Positions 37,401 to 40,373 of a stretch of 40,373 bases of DNA are shown one piece after another (positions within the stretch are counted from its first letter, which is position 1; every line of letters begins with the position of its first letter). The DNA lies in NCBI GenBank assembly GCA_027000565.1, contig JALTNS010000368.1, positions 1 through 40,373 on the forward strand, read 5' to 3'. Origin of the DNA: Rhizobiaceae bacterium. Its GTDB lineage: Bacteria > Pseudomonadota > Alphaproteobacteria > Rhizobiales > Rhizobiaceae. The notes under the pieces are model-generated. The model ran no database searches. It had not been told where the DNA came from and saw only the letters and a program-made list of their open reading frames with translations. The position numbers and the translations under genes were made by a program.

Positions 37401-38556
37401 GGTTGGTGACGGTACCGCGCACCGAATAACAATGCCAATCATCCGTACCCAATATTCCGCAATAGGTCATGCCGGAACAAATTCCGATCGAAGAACGATA
37501 ACCAAATTCTTTTAACTGCCCGGCAATTGATTGCATCGCCGCAATTGCCCGCACCGCATCATCGCCGGTCGACAATTGCGGCAGGCCAAAAGCGGCAAAA
37601 AAAATAATGCCTTTGTCGTCATGATTGAAACTCTGTACTGCGCCGCCAAATTCATGGACTGCACTCTGCATCGCCAGCGCGATTTTCTGGACTTCGCCAA
37701 GATCGGCGTCCGCTCCAAGTTCCAGCCCCTCCAGCGCTACAAATGTCACCGTCAAGTGGCGCAATTCCGCCAGCCAGTCGAGTTGATCGGCCTGAATGCG
37801 CTGCCTCAACCCGTTTTGCAGAAAATGATGAACGAACGGCGCTGCCCTATTTTTGAGGTCCAACTCAGAACTGCTCGATTCAGTTGAAGTTTTTTTAGCG
37901 GACAAATCTTCTGAAAGCGCAACAAAACGCTGACCGATGCCCGGCAGTTGTTCTCCGCTATAATCACCCTGCAATATTTTACCAGCGTTTTCATCAATCA
38001 GCAATTCTCCAGGGCCGGCTGCATCTGAAAGCGCTGAAATGCGGTCAAGAGGTTCACCGGATAACAGGTTCAAACGGTGATCAAGATGACCACCAAGGTA
38101 AAGCCGCCGCAAGGGTCCGGCAGCCAGCGCTGAATGCACGTTCAACTTCGTGCCATCATCCAGCTGTAATTCCTTGAACCGCTCCTGAATATTGTTGGCA
38201 CACAACAGGGCTTCGCGCAGGACCGCCCGTCGATCTGCTCCCTTGGCGATATGCCAATAGGCAAAAAGGGCATCACCCGGCAGGTTATCGATCTCGCCAC
38301 CACTGGCGACCACACTGGATATCATTGAACCGAAATGACGGTTTAAGGCATCCGTTAGTTGCTCAACCCCGTCGGGGCCAAGTTTTTCAAATTTTTCGGT
38401 AATAGAGGTAAAGTCAGAGATATCAATGAACAATATTGCAGCGTCGAACGACCGGGAAACGGCCTTTTGAGAGGCAACCTCCTCGCCGTCATTTGCCAAA
38501 TCGTGCACGATGCCTGGCGGCACCAGTGTCGACATGAATTGTTCAATTCTGTCCAT
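34450..38556 (-). CDS. Tandem class III nucleotide cyclase domains + AAA/NACHT-like ATPase + TPR-like protein (soluble adenylyl cyclase-like architecture)
   Basis: Cyclase 1: AAILFIDISDFTSITEKF...GDALFAYW; cyclase 2: LTVTFVALEGL...FNHDDKGIIFFAAFGLP...YSVRGTVTNRAARLMS; Walker A DGAAGVGKSSLLDEA; Walker B PILIVLDDCQWMD; long helical C-terminus. Start set at ATG 38556 (MDRIEQFMSTLVPPGIV). Confidence 0.85.
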   Translation of the reverse strand: MDRIEQFMSTLVPPGIVHDLANDGEEVASQKAVSRSFDAAILFIDISDFTSITEKFEKLGPDGVEQLTDALNRHFGSMISSVVASGGEIDNLPGDALFAYWHIAKGADRRAVLREALLCANNIQERFKELQLDDGTKLNVHSALAAGPLRRLYLGGHLDHRLNLLSGEPLDRISALSDAAGPGELLIDENAGKILQGDYSGEQLPGIGQRFVALSEDLSAKKTSTESSSSELDLKNRAAPFVHHFLQNGLRQRIQADQLDWLAELRHLTVTFVALEGLELGADADLGEVQKIALAMQSAVHEFGGAVQSFNHDDKGIIFFAAFGLPQLSTGDDAVRAIAAMQSIAGQLKEFGYRSSIGICSGMTYCGILGTDDWHCYSVRGTVTNRAARLMSIKSNRIIVDATTRRAAEGRVSFKDEQTITLKGIDKPVQISTVDGAPVETDLSRGEKILVGRETELATIEHELGQFTDDKSPRIVMVDGAAGVGKSSLLDEAARFAEEKGIRVLRGRVDALDAGAVYAAWRGVFQGLFGLGLKDTLETKHTKITAHIPDDQTWFDRIPLLATVLQIPLLDSALTRQMDAITRADNTTAIMCHVIDVAAADQPILIVLDDCQWMDTASWNLILELAQSGKNIMFMLGIRSEREAGDAHVEKLMASQYATDIVLDDLDYDSISILVRRILDVDEVPEALVDFIFTRGSGNPYFTHELVQALREQGHIEIIDKKCVLSDKTGDLDAISFPDTIERVIVSRVDRLEPNQQLTLKVASVIGQRFSVDALLGVHPMAPEEAVCQDHLESIEARDFTTQVPDSPQQAYLFRHVMTHQTVYGLLAFSSRRELHQAIGIWIETNIEQSKLTQKAVLAHHWTMADRPELALDYLEAAGNEALNSGAYAEAAAYFDRAISALRKRSEKPDSVREARMFFGLGEIYTRLGDVDKSYNNFCNGLETLGIVWPKNTFQLVIAVFKAVVRQAWHRIRKLKPDIEQPVNQRELVLANGLEKFGYLFFFEQRLNDLVLTTLQGLNLSEQANSPADIRKTFAQMSVSLSIAKLHKWADYYARNVELLPLKGSTDNDLAFQYNYLSMFAIGQGKFADAERFLRDGLELAKKIGNKRLILDLTAFSRSSPFLQGNYAESEKTNEAYRTAVLASDDKQHQYFMRIALGGFALRMSQFEEANRLLREASEKLLPGYLMDKLHVTSLLAVSEHRAGNKDAGWRLANEALECIRSTPPIGYYAMDAYEEIAALFMDYLEIGDVDIARKELFRKAGTALKGFDGFSKSFTVSRPQYLILRGRLELLNGNENKALTSTRQGLEGALNTGLRYEVAMANLQLGRMTSLGLEAQKSHISEAVRQFEVMGLVHKVDIAKKALSELG

Positions 38557-38783
38557 TGTCCCCTCAACAGCCACAGCTGGCCAAACGTCTGTTTTTAGTT
38601 GCGGGCATTTGCCCCTGTTTGTCAAACAACCGTAGCGCGCGCTTTGACAGAACCTATCGCAAACCCGAGGCATTTCCGAGATCACTAAAAAGCTCTGTGG
38701 ACCTCTGGTCAGGACTCATCTGGATAAGTTGCTGGCTATTCAATATGCGCAGTGAATTAGTATAAATTATTCTCATATAAACC

Positions 38784-38817
38784 GCAGAATTTCTGGCTTT
38801 TGTTCCAGTATTTCTGG
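38784..38817. promoter_or_regulatory. Tandem 13-mer repeats upstream of sdhB
   Basis: GCAGAATTTCTGG (38784-38796) and CCAGTATTTCTGG (38805-38817), 21 bp apart. Confidence 0.4.
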
Positions 38818-38882
38818 TGTATGGTCGGCATGAGAAACAGACACAAGCAGGTGGACAGGCCTTGCAATCTGAAACTGTAAAA

Positions 38883-39599
38883 ATGAATGTTTCGGTCTGG
38901 CGCGGCAATCGCCGTGATGGTGGTTACTTGTCCTACAAAGTTCCGATGGAAGACAACCAGACCATACTTGATGTGGTCACATGGATTCAGCACAACGAAG
39001 ATCCGACCCTTTCCTACCGATTTGCCTGCCGGGTTGGCATGTGCGGATCGTGTGCCATGATGGTCAATGGAATTCCTCGCTGGACCTGTCGCACCCATGT
39101 AAAAAAAGTATTGAAAGACAATGCGATCAAGGTTGCGCCCTTGCGTAACTTGCCAGTAATCAAAGATCTTGCGACCGACATGGACCGGTTTTTTGACAAC
39201 TGGAACAAGGCCGGCGGCGTTCATCATTCCGACCAAACTCGCAATGACGAAATTGAGTTGATTGATCCGAATAAACCGGCCAGAAAAATTGTTGATGCGG
39301 GGATTGAATGCATCAATTGTGCGGTCTGCTTTGCCGCTTGCGATACGGTTAGCGGTAATGATCAATATCTCGGCCCGGCGGCACTTAATCGCGCATGGAC
39401 CTTGGTCAATGATGAAAAAGATGCGGACCGCCCGGGCATTCTCGATCTGGTATCCGGCAACGGCGGCTGCCACAATTGTCACAGTCAGGGGTCCTGCAGC
39501 GAATATTGCCCCAACGAACTTGATCCGATGGTTGCGATTGCCGGGCTTAAACGCGAGACCATGCGGCACCTGATATCGCAGGGAAAAACTGATGCTTGA
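38883..39599 (+). CDS. sdhB: Succinate dehydrogenase / fumarate reductase iron-sulfur subunit
   Basis: CRVGMCGSCAMMVNGIPRWTCRTHV ([2Fe-2S]), CINCAVCFAAC and CHNCHSQGSCSEYCPNELDP (cluster-binding); start ATG 38883 likely. Confidence 0.88.
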   Translation: MNVSVWRGNRRDGGYLSYKVPMEDNQTILDVVTWIQHNEDPTLSYRFACRVGMCGSCAMMVNGIPRWTCRTHVKKVLKDNAIKVAPLRNLPVIKDLATDMDRFFDNWNKAGGVHHSDQTRNDEIELIDPNKPARKIVDAGIECINCAVCFAACDTVSGNDQYLGPAALNRAWTLVNDEKDADRPGILDLVSGNGGCHNCHSQGSCSEYCPNELDPMVAIAGLKRETMRHLISQGKTDA

Positions 39600-39924
39600 T
39601 GCGCGGCTATATTTTCTGCAACGGCTGACAGCGTTGATTATGGCGCCGCTTGTGCTCGGCCATATTGCGGTGATGATTTATGCCATTCAAGGTGGATTGA
39701 CGGCTGCAGAAATATTAAATCGCACCGCTGGCAGCATTGGCTGGGCAGTGTTTTACGGAACATTTGTCGCGGCTGTTTCAATTCATGCTGCCATCGGGGT
39801 GCGGGTCATAGCGCACGAAACCTTAAAAATCAAAGGTGCAGCATTGAGCCTCATCACATGGATATCCGGTGTTGTACTGTTGTTAATGGGAGCGCGGGCA
39901 GTGTTCGCGGTCTTTGCCGCATGA
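39592..39924 (+). CDS. sdhC: Succinate dehydrogenase cytochrome/anchor subunit (C-like)
   Basis: Three TM segments, RLTALIMAPLVLGHIAVMI and SIHAAIGVR; overlaps the sdhB end. Confidence 0.75.
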   Translation: MLDARLYFLQRLTALIMAPLVLGHIAVMIYAIQGGLTAAEILNRTAGSIGWAVFYGTFVAAVSIHAAIGVRVIAHETLKIKGAALSLITWISGVVLLLMGARAVFAVFAA

Positions 39925-40262
39925 TCCAACCTCACCGTTCCCACACGCTCTTTCTGGCCTTTCTGCTGCACCGTATTTCCGGCCTGTTACTGGCACTGTT
40001 TCTGCCGATTCATTTCTGGGTATTGTCTTTGACACTTACCGCACCGAATGAATTCGACAGCATGCTGGCATGGAGCGATAACAGCTTTGTCAAACTGGCT
40101 GAATTCGTCCTGGTATTCTTGTTGGCTGTTCACATATTTGGCGGGTTGCGATTAATCGCGCTGGAATTGCTTGACTGGAATTCAGGGCAAAAAACCGCTG
40201 CGGCCAGTGCAGTGGCAATTGCTGTTTTTGTTTCCGGTATATTTCTGTTGAGGGCAATCTGA
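39921..40262 (+). CDS. sdhD: Succinate dehydrogenase cytochrome/anchor subunit (D-like)
   Basis: ATG 39921 overlaps the preceding stop; LHRISGLLLALFLPIHFWVL and LAVHIFGGLRLIALE. Confidence 0.75.
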   Translation: MIQPHRSHTLFLAFLLHRISGLLLALFLPIHFWVLSLTLTAPNEFDSMLAWSDNSFVKLAEFVLVFLLAVHIFGGLRLIALELLDWNSGQKTAAASAVAIAVFVSGIFLLRAI

Positions 40263-40263
40263 T

Positions 40264-40373
40264 ATGGTCAATGCCATCAAACCGGATCGCCATGATACGG
40301 ATATACTGATAATTGGCGCAGGCGGGGCCGGACTTTTTGCAGCTCTTCACGCGCACCAGTCAGCGCCGAAAAA
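40264..40373 (+). CDS. sdhA: Succinate dehydrogenase / fumarate reductase flavoprotein subunit, N-terminus only
   Basis: MVNAIKPDRHDTDILIIGAGGAGLFAALHAHQSAPK (GxGGAG FAD motif), open to the window edge. Confidence 0.8.
   Translation, partial: MVNAIKPDRHDTDILIIGAGGAGLFAALHAHQSAPK

Noticed and set aside
38757-39569. 270-aa minus-strand ORF
   Set aside because: Antisense to sdhB; sdhB cysteine motifs are decisive
1-40373. tRNA, rRNA, attachment sites or phage genes marking an island
   Set aside because: None recognised by eye; island status cannot be judged from this window alone

Overview
The window looks like alphaproteobacterial accessory/catabolic DNA. All identities come from reading the translations by eye; no database search was run. 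Left to right: (1) an arsenite-oxidation and sensing cluster on the minus strand, aioX-aioS-aioR-aioB-aioA, with aioA running off the left edge and absent from the ORF track. It has a consensus sigma-54 promoter and candidate upstream activator palindromes in front of aioBA. (2) An uptake/oxidation module: alpha/beta hydrolase, two ABC substrate-binding proteins, LivHMGF-type ABC components, a CYP199-like P450 and a Pux-like [2Fe-2S] ferredoxin, followed by a MarR regulator, a VOC/ATC-hydrolase-like pair, a second MarR with a DUF3703 protein, and a CysK-like synthase. Several short inverted repeats recur across this module and suggest a local MarR regulon. (3) A Dabb-like protein with a WYL regulator, and an acetolactate-synthase-like ThDP enzyme. 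(4) An overlapping three-gene cassette: membrane protein, one-TM protein, DCC thiol oxidoreductase. (5) AlkC-like DNA repair protein and two ArsR-SRPBCC modules, one carrying a truncated cupin-like ORF. (6) Probably the most unusual part: a roughly 1040-aa flavoprotein fused to an acetoacetate-decarboxylase-like domain, a stand-alone paralogous flavoprotein, and convergently a roughly 1370-aa tandem-cyclase/ATPase/TPR protein resembling soluble adenylyl cyclase (ADCY10) in domain order. (7) A succinate dehydrogenase/fumarate reductase locus in B-C-D-A order that runs off the right edge. No tRNA, rRNA, CRISPR array or transposase was recognised.
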